From assembly GCF_022581195.2 (NCBI RefSeq), contig NC_061452.1, forward strand, positions 7,633,501-7,697,500: a stretch of DNA of 64,000 nt, in the 5' to 3' direction. This DNA comes from Helicoverpa zea (taxonomy: Eukaryota; Arthropoda; Insecta; Lepidoptera; Noctuidae). The notes under the pieces are model-generated. The model was given only the letters and a program-made list of their open reading frames with translations, was not told the DNA's origin and ran no database searches. This document shows, piece after piece, positions 47,001-59,039 of the stretch. Within the stretch, counting starts at the first letter, position 1. Every line of letters starts with the position of its first letter. A program made the position numbers and the translations under genes.

Positions 47001-50000
47001 AATGTTGACAACTTCCGTAGAAATAATGGAGCTATGCACTCATTGATCGCCTACTAGGTGCCTATTCAAGTTAAGTTTAAATTCTAATTCTAATATAAAT
47101 TCAAATTTATAAATTTTTAAACATGAAAATTGCTTAGTAGGTATGTCTTAAGGAATGTCCCGTTATGCAAATAATGTTTCACTACCTACTAAACTACTTT
47201 TGATGACAGTTCAATCATTTTACATAAAAGATGAATGTTCATAGTGAGCAGCACCTTAAGGACGTAAATTCGGAACAACAGGGTGAGCAGCGGGGTTTGA
47301 ACGTGGGCTGTAGCGTGCAGTGTCGACTCCCTTTGTTAGATGTATTATACGAGGCTGAAAGAACTGAAAAACTTACAAAAGCTCGCCAAAACGACAAATC
47401 GCTGGTCACGCCGCTTAACGCTGCACGCTGCTACGAATAGGTACCTACATAACACCTAGACAGAATTGCATAATATATGTTCGGTAGTCGGGCGTCGCCC
47501 AAAACAAACGCCCTGCTTCACGCACGCCCTGCCCCGTTATGAATTTTCGGTCTAAGGGTTTTCAAACGTAAAGTTGCTTTCGCAATTTTAATGTAAGTAC
47601 ATACATATTTATATTATGGAAAATAGATACTGCTATAAATACTGTTTAACTCACGACATTACCCGTTTTTTATGAAATTAACAACATATTGTCGTAAAAT
47701 TGATGACATCCGTTTCTCGTCTTTAGTTGCAGGTCGACGAGCAGCTTGAAGCATCAAAGCGTCACCTAGAAGTGACACTAAGTCGGATCCGTGAACAGCT
47801 CCTGTATTGATTGAAAAATATTACAAAACAAGGTAGGTGGAGCTACCTAATTAGTCCTAAGTTACTCTTACTAATTGGTCAATAGTTAATTATTAAATTA
47901 CAGCTACTAGCCGTAATTCACCTGTAAAATTGTACTGACGACCTTCCAGATCAACGCCTCCGGGTTGTGAGTATCTATAGACATAAAGCCGCGATACTCT
48001 CCTGGCCAAGCGGGCTGCTATGAGAGCTATACCGGCGGTCCATTTCGCAGACGATTCCACTCGACCAAGAATCTCAATTCTACTAAGTATTTCTTTTTCA
48101 TTTTTTGTTTTCTCTCTCCAATATTCCCATCGTACCGCTTCTGCCAACTGAAAACGATGTTACAAAATCTTCAAGTACGAGTAGGTTAAACCTTGATCTT
48201 TATAATTTAGCAACTCACTGTACCTAACTAGATATTATAATTAAAAAGTAAAAACACTTAATTGGTAGGTTACTTGTTAATATAAATTTTCATAATCAGT
48301 ACCTATATGTAAATAGGTGACAGCGTATGCGATGTAGAGGTTACACAGGGGCCCGATTCTCCTAAGTTAATGTCAAAATCGAATAGAAATCGAATCGCAA
48401 TATGATCGCAATAGCAGTTTTAACCATATCGGGCATTCTGCTACTAATAAAAGACCAATCGTATTCGATTGACATTTGATTGGTCTGCTATTTCGGTGAT
48501 TTTGGTCTATACGGTAGTTTGCTGTACAACCATTTTGCAATCGTAAATCATTTGCAGACAAAATGATTCATTATTGAATGACAGAAAAGGATAAAAACGT
48601 TTATTTCAAAGAAAAAATAGCGGAATGCCACATACGCTTCAATCGTAATCGAGTCGGGATTGGATCTCAGTCGAATCGAGTCGAACGTAAATCGTATGTT
48701 GCTTAAGTAAAATTAAGAGAATCGGGCCCCAGATCGTTTATGGAGCAGAGAAATAGACTGGGACCAAAAATACTGCCCTGAAGTACACCAAAAGAGACTG
48801 GCAGTTAGTCACTAATGTGATCGCCAATTTTTACAGATTGGGTTACATTATATAGGAGGATACTAGTGGAATATGTTGGATGCCGAGGTCTTCAAGTTTT
48901 TGAGTTGAGGAACAGAAACAGCGTGAAAGGCTTTGGCAAGGCCTAAAAATATTGCTAAATAGCAGTTTTTATTATCCAAGATATTCACTACAATGGTAAC
49001 TAGATAAGGACTGCACTTATTGTTGAACAACCTGCTCTAAAACCACTGAGAATGCTGCTCTAAAATACTCCAGTAAGATTAAACAAAAGATTACCTATAA
49101 TAAAATCAGTTAGGACTGGCGTTGTTGATGCAAAGAGCAGTTTCAACGGATTACATCCCACTCAGGGGCACAATCGTTTTAAAGTTCAAGAATAGCACTT
49201 TGTACTTCATCTTTATCAGTAGGCAAAAGAAGAAATGATATTTATTGACCGGTGGCTTAGCAGTTTCCTTAAAGTCAGAAAGATGAAAACGAATCCCTTC
49301 TGACAAGTGAACTAATAGTAAGTATGTAAAATCAAATAACCCTCTTTTGTTTCCCAGTCACTTATATAACACCCTGTGTATGTTAACTAGGTACTTACCA
49401 TTGCCAACGATTCCGACTGTTCGTAAGAAAACAACTGAAGGCTTTCAGGTATAATCTCATTATTGGCGTAATCAGATACATACTGAGTGCCTTTCTCCAG
49501 GAATTCTTTGTATTTCGCATCTGGAACACATATTGGAATTAATCAAATCATATTAAAGAAAGTACCTAATGGAATAGAAACACATGTTTAATATTTCAAA
49601 TACAAAACAAAGGTAAAACGAATTACTCTAATTAAGAGTTTCAAACGAGGTTTTCACTTTACGGTGTTTTTCAAATTTAACTACAGGCTACAGGCAAATA
49701 TTTACAAGGGAAGAAGCCCTCTCACCATTGTAGTTCAAAGCTTCAATGTCGTTACATCCTAGAAGTAAATCCAATTGTCGTGTAGATTGCTTATTCAGTG
49801 ACAAATACTTCGTAAGCGTAAGTGGTAAAAACTGCTCCGATTCTGGTAAAAAATTGTCAGATATAGGTTGCATCCCCGCGCTCAAGGTTTCGTTCTGTGG
49901 AAATGGCCTTTATTGCAGCACAGAAAGCGTGACACTGGTAGGTAGGTACTATATTCAAATATAATCGACATACCGAGTATAATGACATTAAATCCGACAA

Positions 50001-53000
50001 AGGACGTTCACGCATACAATGCAGAATTTCATTATCTGTGTTATTGTTACAGCCAAGTGAACTTGCGATTTCACGAGATAATCTTTCAACTTCACTGAAT
50101 TTAACAATTTTGCTTTCATCTATTGCTTTCCAGATATCACGTGGCGACATTATAAGCGCCCTTTGGAAAAGACCTGCCGATATAAGATTTACGATAAAAT
50201 ACCTGTGGATGGCTTTTTGTATATCAATGGGATAGCGCCATTGAGTCTACATATAATATGTCTACCTTGGTGACGGGCAGTTGGCGTTCATGCATGCCTG
50301 GGTTCTGCAGTGGACGGTATAATAGGCTAAATATTTAGGATAAAATCTAGAGAAAAGGAGAAATTCTTTATCAAGAATTCTAATGTTTTTAATGGGAACA
50401 AATATAATGACCACCATAAAATGCTTTGATACCCTTAGTTTTGTAACCAGAAATATCTACTGAACACCAGAAAAATAAAGTCTAAAAATGTAATAGTACC
50501 AGCTATTTTAGTCACGACTTCACTTTAAATTGTATTCGACCACCAAATTTAGTAAATGATCACCAACTCTTGACGACCAAATTAATGTATTATTTTTGCC
50601 TAAATAAGTCACTGTGATTGCCATAAAATGTAGGCTTATTACCAAATAAAGTATTATGATGCCATATTAAGTTATGTGTCCGGCTTGCAATGCATGCGTG
50701 AGTGTCAGTATGACGAGTGACAGGGGAAAATGGAAGAAAATGACATATTGCGCCGACCCCAAGTAAAATTGGGAACAGGGCAGGAGAAAGAAGAAGAAGA
50801 ATGTGTTTCTCAATACACTCCCTCGAAAACACACTCTTATCGCACTGTTTAGAGGCATGCAATAGACAATTTTCCACCCTAGTGCAGGAAAAGGGTCCCC
50901 ATAATGTTATAAAATTTATTGTATCAGGCCGAACTTATTTTTTTGGAGTCAGTTTACTTAAACAGGATAGCAAGATGTAAAAACTTTGATTATCATTTTA
51001 TATTAAAACGCTGGTATAATTTTTTTTCATTTACTACTTTTGGTGATCATTTACTACTTTTGGGATAACAATGATTTATTTGGACTCATTTTGCTTAAAT
51101 AGGATAGCAGAATTTAAAAACTTTGGTTATAATCTTACTTTAAAATGGTGGTCTAATTTTGGTGATCATTTACTATTTTTGGCTTACGCATGATTTATTT
51201 TGGAGTAATTTCACTTAAATAGGATAGCAAAGTGTTAAAACTTTGGTTATAGTTTTACATTAAAATGCGAGTTTCATTTTGGTGATCATTTACTATTTTT
51301 GTCTGCTATTTGTTACTATATCTGGTGATCAGTTAAACATAAGCCGTTTTTAATTAACCTGATACTGTAACAGCCGAATTATCTAGATACTTACCAATAG
51401 TTCGAGGTGACGTCATATGGTATAATACACTGTCAGCTCCAGCCGAGTGGCCCAACAATGTTATGGCGGTCGGGTCTCCACCGAATGCAGCGATGTTGTC
51501 ACGCACCCAAAGCAATGCCAGGTATTGATCCAACAGTGCTAGATTACCGCGAGCTGATATAGAGCGTAGCGTGAAAAAGGCAAGCAAATGTAAGCGATAC
51601 ATTACTGTCACCACAACTACTCCTTCAGCCGCTAGTTCTTGGCAAGGCAGAGATACACCGCCCCTTATCCATGATTCACTGAATAATATAACCACAACTG
51701 GTAAAGTTTTACCATCCGAGCGCTGCCTAGAACAAGAGTTACTCTTTTTAAATGATTATTATAGGCACCAGAAAATGAATAGGTAAACTATTTGCATATC
51801 CGCTACCAAGAGATTAAATACACATTAGGTATATTATCGAACAGTTTTTACTGGCGCAAACCCAATCAAACGTTTAATACGTTTGACGTGTTGACAGCCC
51901 TAGTATGTAAATATCACAAGGTTAATTTTCAGTTCTTATACCTAGCTACTGCGTAAAAAACAAAATCTAACCCGAGGCGTCCATATATTTAGGTATAGAC
52001 AATCTTCGCTGTAATTATCGTTATCACTGTCTCCAACGTGCGGGCAGTGTGGTGGTAATCGATGGGCAAAAAATGTTCGTCTCCAGCCTGTGTGCCGTTC
52101 TGGAGCCTATAAAAGTAAGATACATTATACATTTCCAAAATAATTAGCAATTTTTAATTATGTACCGGCCCCGCTTTCCCACGCGTTCTGATTATTATTC
52201 GGATCAAGCTTCATGAATCCCATTTTTCATGAAATCCGTTGGACTTTGAAGTCATTGTGATCCACAAATCCTCACATCCAAACATTCATGTTTTTAATAC
52301 TAGTTGTTCACTATACCTAAGGCGCTCTACGAGTACGAGCTCATGCCTTTAACCGCGGAGAACAGCTAGTATTAAAAACATGAATGTTTGGATGTGAGGA
52401 TTATTTGATGATAGGTATAGGCACTATCCCCGGTATGGGCACGTTCGGTACGGAAGCGGGCCGTACACTACCTGAACGTGCCCCAAAAGGCCTGAACGTG
52501 CCCCAAAGGCCCCAGAGGCCCTGATAGCCATCAGGCTAATCCGGGGGTACCGCACGATCTCCCGTGAAGCAGCTGGCCTACTAGCCGGACTGCCACCGTG
52601 GGATCTGGAGGCGAGAGTCTTCTTACGCCTGTACGACTGGCTCGAGGAGGCTCAGCGCCGGAGGGAAACCCCGTTGCCGCGGCAAGTTGTCGCGCAGCTG
52701 ACAGAGCTCCGGCGCGATCTCATGGTGGCCTGGAGGGAGCGACTGTCGCAACCCAGTGCAGGGCACGCCACCATAGTGGCGGTAAGTCCCCTCTTTGAGG
52801 AGTGGCTCGGGAGGAGTCACGGCGCCCTCACGTATCGCATGACGCAGGTCCTCACCGGACACGGTTGTTTCGGGAGGTACCTGCATCGAATCGGTCGTGA
52901 GGAGGCGCCCGGGTGTCACCACTGTGCGGACAGCCCCGAGGACACGGTGGACCACACAGTCCAGGAGTGCCCTGCGTGGAAAGGGCACCGCCGGGTCCTC

Positions 53001-56000
53001 GTGGCTTTGGGCGGCGGCGACCTCTCGCGTCCGGCCCTGGTTCAGGCCATGGTCCGGGGCGAGAGGGAATGGGATGCCGTCGCCTCCTTATGCGAAGCTG
53101 TCATGCTCGAGAAGGAGGAGGCGGAACGCCAGAGAGTTCGCACCTCTCATCCCGGCCGCCGCGCTGGACCAGGTAGACACCATGGGCGCCGGGTGTCGCG
53201 AGATGACTCCCGGCCACCGTAGGCGTGGGTCTGTGGGCGGTGAGTTCGGGTGGCTCATCGTCCCTCTGTCTGCTTAGACGACAGACCCGTGTCGACGGCG
53301 CGTGTTGTTCCACGCGCTCCTCAAAGAGATGTCAGCAACGCCAGCGGGGCCCAGCAGGGCCAAGGCCTGCCGGGGCTGCGGGTTGTTCGAAAGAGATACC
53401 GCGGCTCTGGTACATAAAAGGCCTATGACGGAACACGACGGTTTTTAGTCAGTAAGAGTCTGACACTCCCTCACCGCTGCTAACCCACAGCGTGAGGGGT
53501 CATCCACTATCAAAGATTTACTACTACTAGTCACCGGAAATAAATAATTAGCGTCAAAGCTGACTTACAGGTACCTACTGTAAGTAATTCCTGAAAAGAG
53601 CTTCGTAGTTTAATGGTAAGTTAATAGGTATTTTCTAAAATACATACCGAAAATCTGTATCGACCTTTTGGGGGTGTCGCATATGGTACTCCGTAATAAA
53701 TTTCAACAGGCGTAAGGGAATTCTCCGTATAAACTTTAATCTGAAAACAATATATAATGTCCAATTCAATAAACAATAATAGCGGTTCGGAAAACCGACA
53801 TTAACCTCTTCTTGTACCTAATCTAAACTCAGTCGGTCAGTCCTTTTAAGTGGAAAACGTACAGGCGTTTCAAAAAAACTTTGGATACGTAGGTACCTAC
53901 TTATGAATTTTGCAATAGGTAAGTAGATTATCATTCTGGAATATAATAGGTAGGGTACAAGAATAGGCATGATGACAAATTTTTAAATTCCTTTGTATGA
54001 TGTAGGTATACGTCTATTTTATATGAAAAATTATTAATTTTAAGAAAATGCGAAGTTTTTTTTATCAAATAATTGCATTTTTCTCTGTCCACTTTGAATC
54101 CGGCGCGAAAACGCTTGTCAGTGTCATGTCGTCACTTGTGACGTCACAACTGAAATTACAAGACGCAAGTAAACAACGCTCGTGCAATAATTAAGTTTTT
54201 TGTGTTATTAAATATGAATTCGAAAGTGCATAGGTGTTGTGGGGTCCCCCAGTGTAAGAACACATCCAAAACAACTCCTGATAAGTTATTTGTGTACGTT
54301 CCTCACAATAAAAAAATACGAAACAAGTGGCTTAAACTTGCAAGGCGAGATTCAAAAGCAATATTGCCCAGGGTAAAGCTTTATTTTTGTGAAGATCACT
54401 TTGATGTAAGTTATTACATAGTTCTCTAGATTCTAACATAGAAGTTTTTTTAATTAAACTAATACACTTACATGGAAGTTTTTTTAAATTAAACTAGTAT
54501 ACTTACATGGAAGTTTTAACATTTCTAAATTCATTTCTCTCCCAGCATTATGATATCAATTCTAGGCAAATTAGCGCTGTTTGCCTTGATAAATCCGGGC
54601 TCCATAACTCGTGTTATACACAATTAATTAATTAAAAACAAAGATCGCAGTGGAAGTTCACAATAACGAAATGTGACGTTCGCGCGCTTTCGCGCGAGTT
54701 GTTTTGAGAAATGACGTCACGAGCTCTGATTGGTGTTCAAGATATCATGGCGGATTGCCTTATTTCGTAATTTTATTTTATAAAAATACATATTAATCAC
54801 ATTATTAATAAAGAAAACAATGCGCGTTTTACATTCCAAGCTTCAAGTTTAATTTAATAAATATATTATTTTAATGATTTTTGATTATTGTCATCATGCC
54901 TATTCCGTATGAGGCCGCCAATAGTACCGTAGGCGTGGGTCTGTGGGCGGTGAGTTCGGGTGGCTCATCGTCCCTCTGTCTGCTTAGGCGACAGACCCGT
55001 ATCGACGGCGCGCGTTTGTCCACGCGCTCCTCAAAGAGATGTCAGCAACCCCAGCGGGGCCCAGTAGGGCCAAGGCCTGCCGGGGCTGCGGGTTGTTCGA
55101 AAGAGATACCGCGGCCCTGGTACATAAAAGGCCAATGACGGAACACGACGGTTTTTAGTCAGTAAGAGTCTGACCAGCGGCGGCCCTAGCCAATGCGAGG
55201 CTATGTGCGGCAGGTCTATGCGAGGCCCTTTGTCCTACGTGAAAAGTATGTGTTGCGAGAGTAAGCTGGTTTTTTGATTTAGCTAATAGTCATGTTTGAC
55301 GAGAAATGCTCAAGTTAAACAAATTAATAAAATTTTATTTTTACTACATAATATTTTTACTACTATTTAATTAAAGAATCACAAAATCAACAAATATTAA
55401 AATGATGTGATGCTTGCGACTTTTCTTACTTGACTTGAGTAGTTCGAACGTCGTAAATGTCTTGTTAATAAAAGGACTTAAAAGCGGCGCTACCTTCTAG
55501 GTTCGGCTAAAAAAGGATGAAAGAAATAACCCGAGGGGAAAGTAAAGCACCTGCGAGCGTAGCGAGCGCAAAAATTTTTGAGCTTTAGGTTATTAAAGCA
55601 CCTAAACTCGTATCTATAATAAACAACAGTGCAAGGTGAAGTCGCGAGCGTAGCGAGCGCGAAAATTTTTGAGTTTTGGGACATAAAAGTAGGTAGGTAC
55701 TCTAATCAAGTTAGAAGGAAAGGTACAAAGTGTGGGTTATAGCGCGAGGCCCTGTGCGATGGCACAGTTAGCACACCCCTAGGGCCGCCACTGAGTCTGA
55801 CACTCCCTCACCGCTGCTAACCCACAGCGGGAGGGGTCATTTGATGATTTTTGACGTCGTTAAAAAAAAAAGGCCGCCAATAGTCACATGAAATTCATTA
55901 TCAAAAGGGAAATTAATGTCTCTTATAAAATCCGTCCTAATATTTCATCTAATGCCTACAAAGACTTTCATTTACAATGTTCCTCGCCTAGATTGGTGAG

Positions 56001-56343
56001 CCGCTTCGTACCTAATATCATGTCCGTCCATTTTCTAAAAGGTCGTCAAACGAAATGAGACTTAGTAAAAAATTGGTATCTAAAATATAAAGCAAACAGC
56101 AATTTTCCTTAACGCAAATTACACCTGTTATGATGCTTCACAAAGTGGCATACATATGCTGTATCTCAGTAAGTACATACAAGAATAAAAAATATTAGAA
56201 AATATTAGAAAACTTACCCCTACAATTCGTCCTTGCGGCAAGTTAGCCACCGGGTCCTGAGCCACAGCCATAATTAAAGTTAAACTTAAAGAATACCAAA
56301 TATTTATCGGAACTATAGAGCTTATTCTATCACTTAACAACAT
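44032..56343 (-). CDS. Membrane-anchored carboxylesterase-family protein, 11 exons, altered oxyanion hole
   Basis: Exons (minus): 56218-56343, 53648-53740, 51972-52106, 51395-51722, 49974-50173, 49726-49894, 49399-49520, 47922-48147, 47663-47801, 46738-46934, 44032-44168; 623 aa, phases fit. An N-terminal hydrophobic segment (about residues 12-28) looks like a signal peptide. Carboxylesterase core: YYGVPYATPPKGRYRF, EDCLYLNIWTP, nucleophile elbow GHSAGA (Ser211), NDIE (Glu345) and GAVHGSDL (His470). The usual HGG oxyanion loop is replaced by ILFSESW (131-137). The last exon adds a transmembrane helix (about 586-606; VMLLLLLLVCAILL) and a short RRFTVTDDNHH tail. It probably faces outside the cell. 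The triad is intact but catalysis may be weak or lost, as in neuroligin- or glutactin-like adhesion relatives. Specific subfamily unknown. Introns hold several transposons. Confidence 0.88.
44475..44842. mobile_element. GC-rich MITE with GGCCGCGTTTCCATTGACG ends
   Basis: Tips GGCCGCGTTTCCATTGACGC and complement. The interior repeats GGAGCTGGGCGGAGAG-like blocks with CCGCCCCGCTC complements. It sits in the last intron of the esterase gene. Flanks are TTA on the left and TAA on the right. Confidence 0.65.
45088..46726. mobile_element. 1.6-kb inverted-repeat element with 8-bp duplication TAATTAAG
   Basis: Tips GGTTTGTTCCCACTAGTTCT and complement; arms ~210 bp built from palindromic CCCACTAGTTCTAC / GTAGAACTAGTGGG units. 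Flanked by TAATTAAG (45080-45087, 46727-46734). The interior carries a Helitron (45643-45838) and another repeat fragment. It is inserted 11 nt downstream of the 5' splice site of esterase exon 10. Confidence 0.85.
45643..45838 (+). mobile_element. Lep1-type Helitron, non-autonomous
   Basis: Starts TCTATACTAATATTATAAAG after A and ends GGCAGAAGCTAG before T, with a GC-rich hairpin-like region (GGGTGAAACCGCTGGC) before the end. These match the Lep1 Helitrons known from Lepidoptera. No target duplication, as expected. Confidence 0.7.
48348..48730. mobile_element. MITE (GGGCCCGATTCTCC family), reverse
   Basis: Tips GGGGCCCGATTCTCCTAAG and AGAGAATCGGGCCCC. A complete copy in the intron between esterase exons 7 and 8. 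The rest of that intron (48.73-49.38 kb) shows a degenerate LINE-like look but no motif I can name. Confidence 0.85.
50394..51345. mobile_element. Mutator-like non-autonomous element, copy 2 (9-bp duplication)
   Basis: Nearly identical to 37367-38279 but with a few internal indels. Flanked by GTTTTTAAT (50385-50393, 51346-51354). It takes up most of the intron between esterase exons 4 and 5, ending 40 nt from the exon 4 splice donor. Confidence 0.85.
52267..52402. repeat. Inverted repeat, ~36-bp arms, 62-nt loop
   Basis: The arms 52267-52303 and 52366-52402 pair almost perfectly (AATCCTCACATCCAAACATT ... complement). It abuts the R1-like LINE fragment. Probably a small MITE. Confidence 0.65.
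52500..53505 (+). mobile_element. R1-clade LINE, C-terminal end of ORF2 plus 3' UTR
   Basis: An open frame from about 52512 to 53222 encodes RGYRTISREAAGLLAGLPPW, RVFLRLYDWLEEAQRRR, a zinc-knuckle CHHCADSPEDTVDHTVQEC and an Arg-rich end. This is the region after the reverse transcriptase in R1-type LINEs. The 3' UTR (53223-53505) matches tails at 22.3 and 54.9 kb. 5'-truncated; opposite strand to the esterase gene. Confidence 0.85.
54214..54405 (+). CDS. THAP zinc-finger exon (partial gene or transposon-derived)
   Basis: 64 codons from an ATG to a GTAAGT donor. C2CH signature: Cys9 and Cys14 in CCGVPQCKN, then Cys59 and His62 in YFCEDHFD, with FVYVPHNKKIRNKWLKLARR between. THAP domains bind specific DNA sites and occur in host factors and P-element-type transposases. 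The domain's C-terminal part (AVPTIF-like box) should be in a later exon, which I could not find before an inserted LINE tail at 54.92 kb. It lies antisense in an esterase intron. Either an unfinished transposon gene or a captured first exon. Confidence 0.55.
54924..55860 (+). mobile_element. R1-clade LINE tail interrupted by a hAT MITE
   Basis: The 3' tail (GGCGTGGGTCTGTGGGCGGT to ACACTCCCTCACCGCTGC and GATTTTTGACGTCG plus A run) is split by the insertion at 55175-55793. Confidence 0.85.
55175..55793. mobile_element. hAT-type MITE with 8-bp duplication AGTCTGAC
   Basis: Tips CAGCGGCGGCCCTAG and CTAGGGCCGCCACTG, flanked by AGTCTGAC (55167-55174, 55794-55801). The interior has two GCGAGCGTAGCGAGCGC motifs each followed by AAAATTTTTGAG. 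No coding sequence. Confidence 0.88.
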
Positions 56344-57181
56344 TTTTTACTTTTATGAGCGATTTTTTTTGTGAACTGAATTAAATGTTATAAACATAGG
56401 TACGTTCAATTCAAATAAGTTGGGTTACATCAAGTTACCGATTGGCACTGTTGGTTGCCACTCGTTTTGTGTTTGAGTCATGGTTGATACCTACATGGTG
56501 TGTGGAGAGTAGGTCTGTACATACAATTTGTAATACTGTGCAAGGTAGCTACTATCGACGACACATTTTGTTTTCGAACAATGAGTGCGCTTTAGTCCAT
56601 GACGGGAGAATTGTAACAATGACTGGTCACTATTGTTCTAATTTCAACTGGAATTCATACATTAATTAATAAAACAAAAATATAGAACTAAAATTAGTTG
56701 TTTAGATACGAGGTGTGCATAGGTACCCGCAGAGCACCTTTTAGGTAAAGGCATAAACAATAAATTTATAAGTAGGTACACAAATAGTAATTTAATTTAA
56801 CCAGTTTTTTAAAGGATGGAACGGAACGGCAAATTTCGGAAACATCGTTTCATACAAAATGTAGGTACATAGGTACATGAAAGCGCATAGGTACTATATC
56901 ACGAAGACACGTATGACGGGAACAAGTCAATCACGTCCCTGTCCCGTTCACGCCTTCTCCGAGTTATAATCTTGCCACATACATATGTAATGAGAAGTGA
57001 TCGCCATGGGAAAGAAGGCATTGGCTTTCTGTTGTAGAATGAGGATTAATAAAAATAGTTGATAGAAATACGTTTTCTAGATTTATTTATCAACATAAAA
57101 TTGTCTAAAAATTATTGTAATCACTTTCAAATTTAACCTCACTGATCAAAACGCTAGACAGTTTCTCATAGTTATAATACA

Positions 57182-58591
57182 TCACACTTTTACAGAACTA
57201 TAAGCGATATCGAGTTTTTTTAATAGTATTTTGTAGTAATAGTGGATCGGCTGATTGTTTGCGAAACCTATGGTTGCTAACATTAATCCATATCCTAGTA
57301 GAATGGAAAACAGCTTGTGCCTTGCAAGCCACTGGCGCAGACCTCCAACTGAAATGTAAATAAAATTTAAACCTGTACCAATAAACGACGTACCACTTAA
57401 TAACTACTAAGTATGTAATACCGAAAAATATCATTGTATATTTTCCATAACTCTTGATAATAACCAAAAAAAAAATGTTTTCAATCTATTTGATCAGAAA
57501 CGGACCCTGAAAACTATCTTGAGGCCAAGCTCATCATTTTGCGTTATACGTTGTGCATAGGTTGGAACCACGGGAGATGGAACAATAAGCAGGGATTCCA
57601 TAAGGTAGATCTTGTTTTTCTAGGCTTGTCTTGTATGTATGTAATGTACCTCGTCCCCCGCACACCTGTATTTTGACAACACTACTTTCTGAGGAGATTT
57701 TCCATTATATGACATCTCCACCCGACATTCTGCTCTCATGGTTAGGAGTTCAGGAGACCGCTAGTATGAGTCAATAGAGTTATTAGGTTAATTTTAGCTG
57801 TATAGTGAACGAGGATGAAGACACAAAACTATTGAAAAAACTAAATATTGAAAAGAACTAGAACATATGTACCATTTCTATTGACGTTCGCTGTAGGGAA
57901 CCTCATCGATGCAGGCTGTTTGGCATACACAAGCATGTATCGCACTCTAACTAAATCACAGTTAGTAACGATGTACTGTGTCATTTGTCCGTCGCAACCT
58001 TGCTCCGTGAGTAACTTGCTCTTTTCATCTTCGTATATGCCGTCACCTGTTGAAATGTTTAAGAATAAAACTTTACAACAATTAAAAAAGTTCCCTAATT
58101 GTTAAACAAAAATAATTAAAGAAGACTAAGTAAACGGTACAGACGCCAGCAGGTCAACCTACCCAAATCTGTTAACTTTTACCAATCGAACATTAACCTG
58201 AATCTGAAAAAACTGTTGAAAATCTATTGAACTAATTTGACAGTTTGAGGAAAGTTGATGTCTGTACATAAACAATTTTCTGGCTCGACATTAAAGTCGG
58301 ACTTATAATCTATGTCTACATTCGCGTACTACGATACAATACCAATAAGGACAGTTTAAATCATTTAAGTATCTTAAAGACTGCAAAATTTCCCCACAAA
58401 GAATGCTTACCTTCGTTGGAAACAGGCTTTTGATAATTTATTCCTTCGGGGGCGTCAATAACTTCGCACATGGCTATACAGGACAAGTGACCACCAATGC
58501 AGCTAGCACCCCATCCGAATCCTCCATGACTGTACGGCAAGCTTATGTTCAATTCAGGTGACAAGTATACGCCGTTACCCAGCAGTGTATT
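57182..58591 (-). CDS. PARP16: PARP16, C-terminal three exons (N-terminus outside window)
   Basis: Exons (minus): 58411-58591, 57873-58046, 57182-57348, joined in phase. Mono-ADP-ribosyltransferase anchored in the ER membrane by its tail; the family modifies PERK and IRE1 in the unfolded protein response. Seen: LLGNGVYLSPELNISLPYS (second catalytic residue Tyr), GFGWGASCIGGHLSCIAMCE and VIDAPE (family-typical), QYIVTNCDLVRVRYMLVY (third catalytic position Tyr in PARP16 proteins), then a C-terminal hydrophobic helix KLFSILLGYGLMLATIGFAN. The His-containing HGS motif and the N-terminal regulatory domain are missing. I found no such exon between 58592 and 64000, so the upstream intron must be long. 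Confidence 0.88.
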
Positions 58592-58810
58592 CTGCATGAT
58601 AAACAAGGCCATAAAACGTACCTATTTAGTAAAAACTACGAACATCATGTACCTACCACTGTGGTGGCCAGAGGCCAGGCAAAGGTGTTCGTATGGGTCC
58701 TATACATATAAAATACCTACGTAGGGTAGGATCGTACAATTTGAATTGATAGACATGCACGAAGAATGTAAATAATAAGCTCATCGACTTCCTCGATTTG
58801 GGCTAAAATT

Positions 58811-59039
58811 TGAGTACCGCACTATAATATTATTTATTTCATGGAAACTCAACACTAGCGTAAGAACGACAATCGTAAAGCAGCACTCAGCCAATTACAG
58901 GGGCCAGATTCTCCTAATTTTACTTAAGCGACATACGATTTACGTTCGACTCGGTTCGACTGAGATCCAATCCCGACTCGATTACGATTGGCATTGTATG
59001 TGGCATTCCGCTATTTTTTTCTTTGAAATAAACGTTTTT
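58811..59039. repeat. ~229-bp direct duplication (second copy 60749-60977)
   Basis: TGAGTACCGCACTATAATAT through AACTCAACACTAGCGTAAG and the first ~140 bp of a GGGCCCGATTCTCC MITE is repeated almost identically at 60749-60977. Because unique flank is included, it is a segmental copy, not two MITE insertions. Confidence 0.85.

Noticed and set aside
47231..47810. Plus-strand coiled-coil mini gene (58 + 25 codons; second part VDEQLEASKRHLEVTLSRIR)
   Set aside because: The second part is the exact antisense of esterase exon 9 (47663-47801), whose minus-strand reading GAVHGSDL carries the catalytic His and fits both phases.
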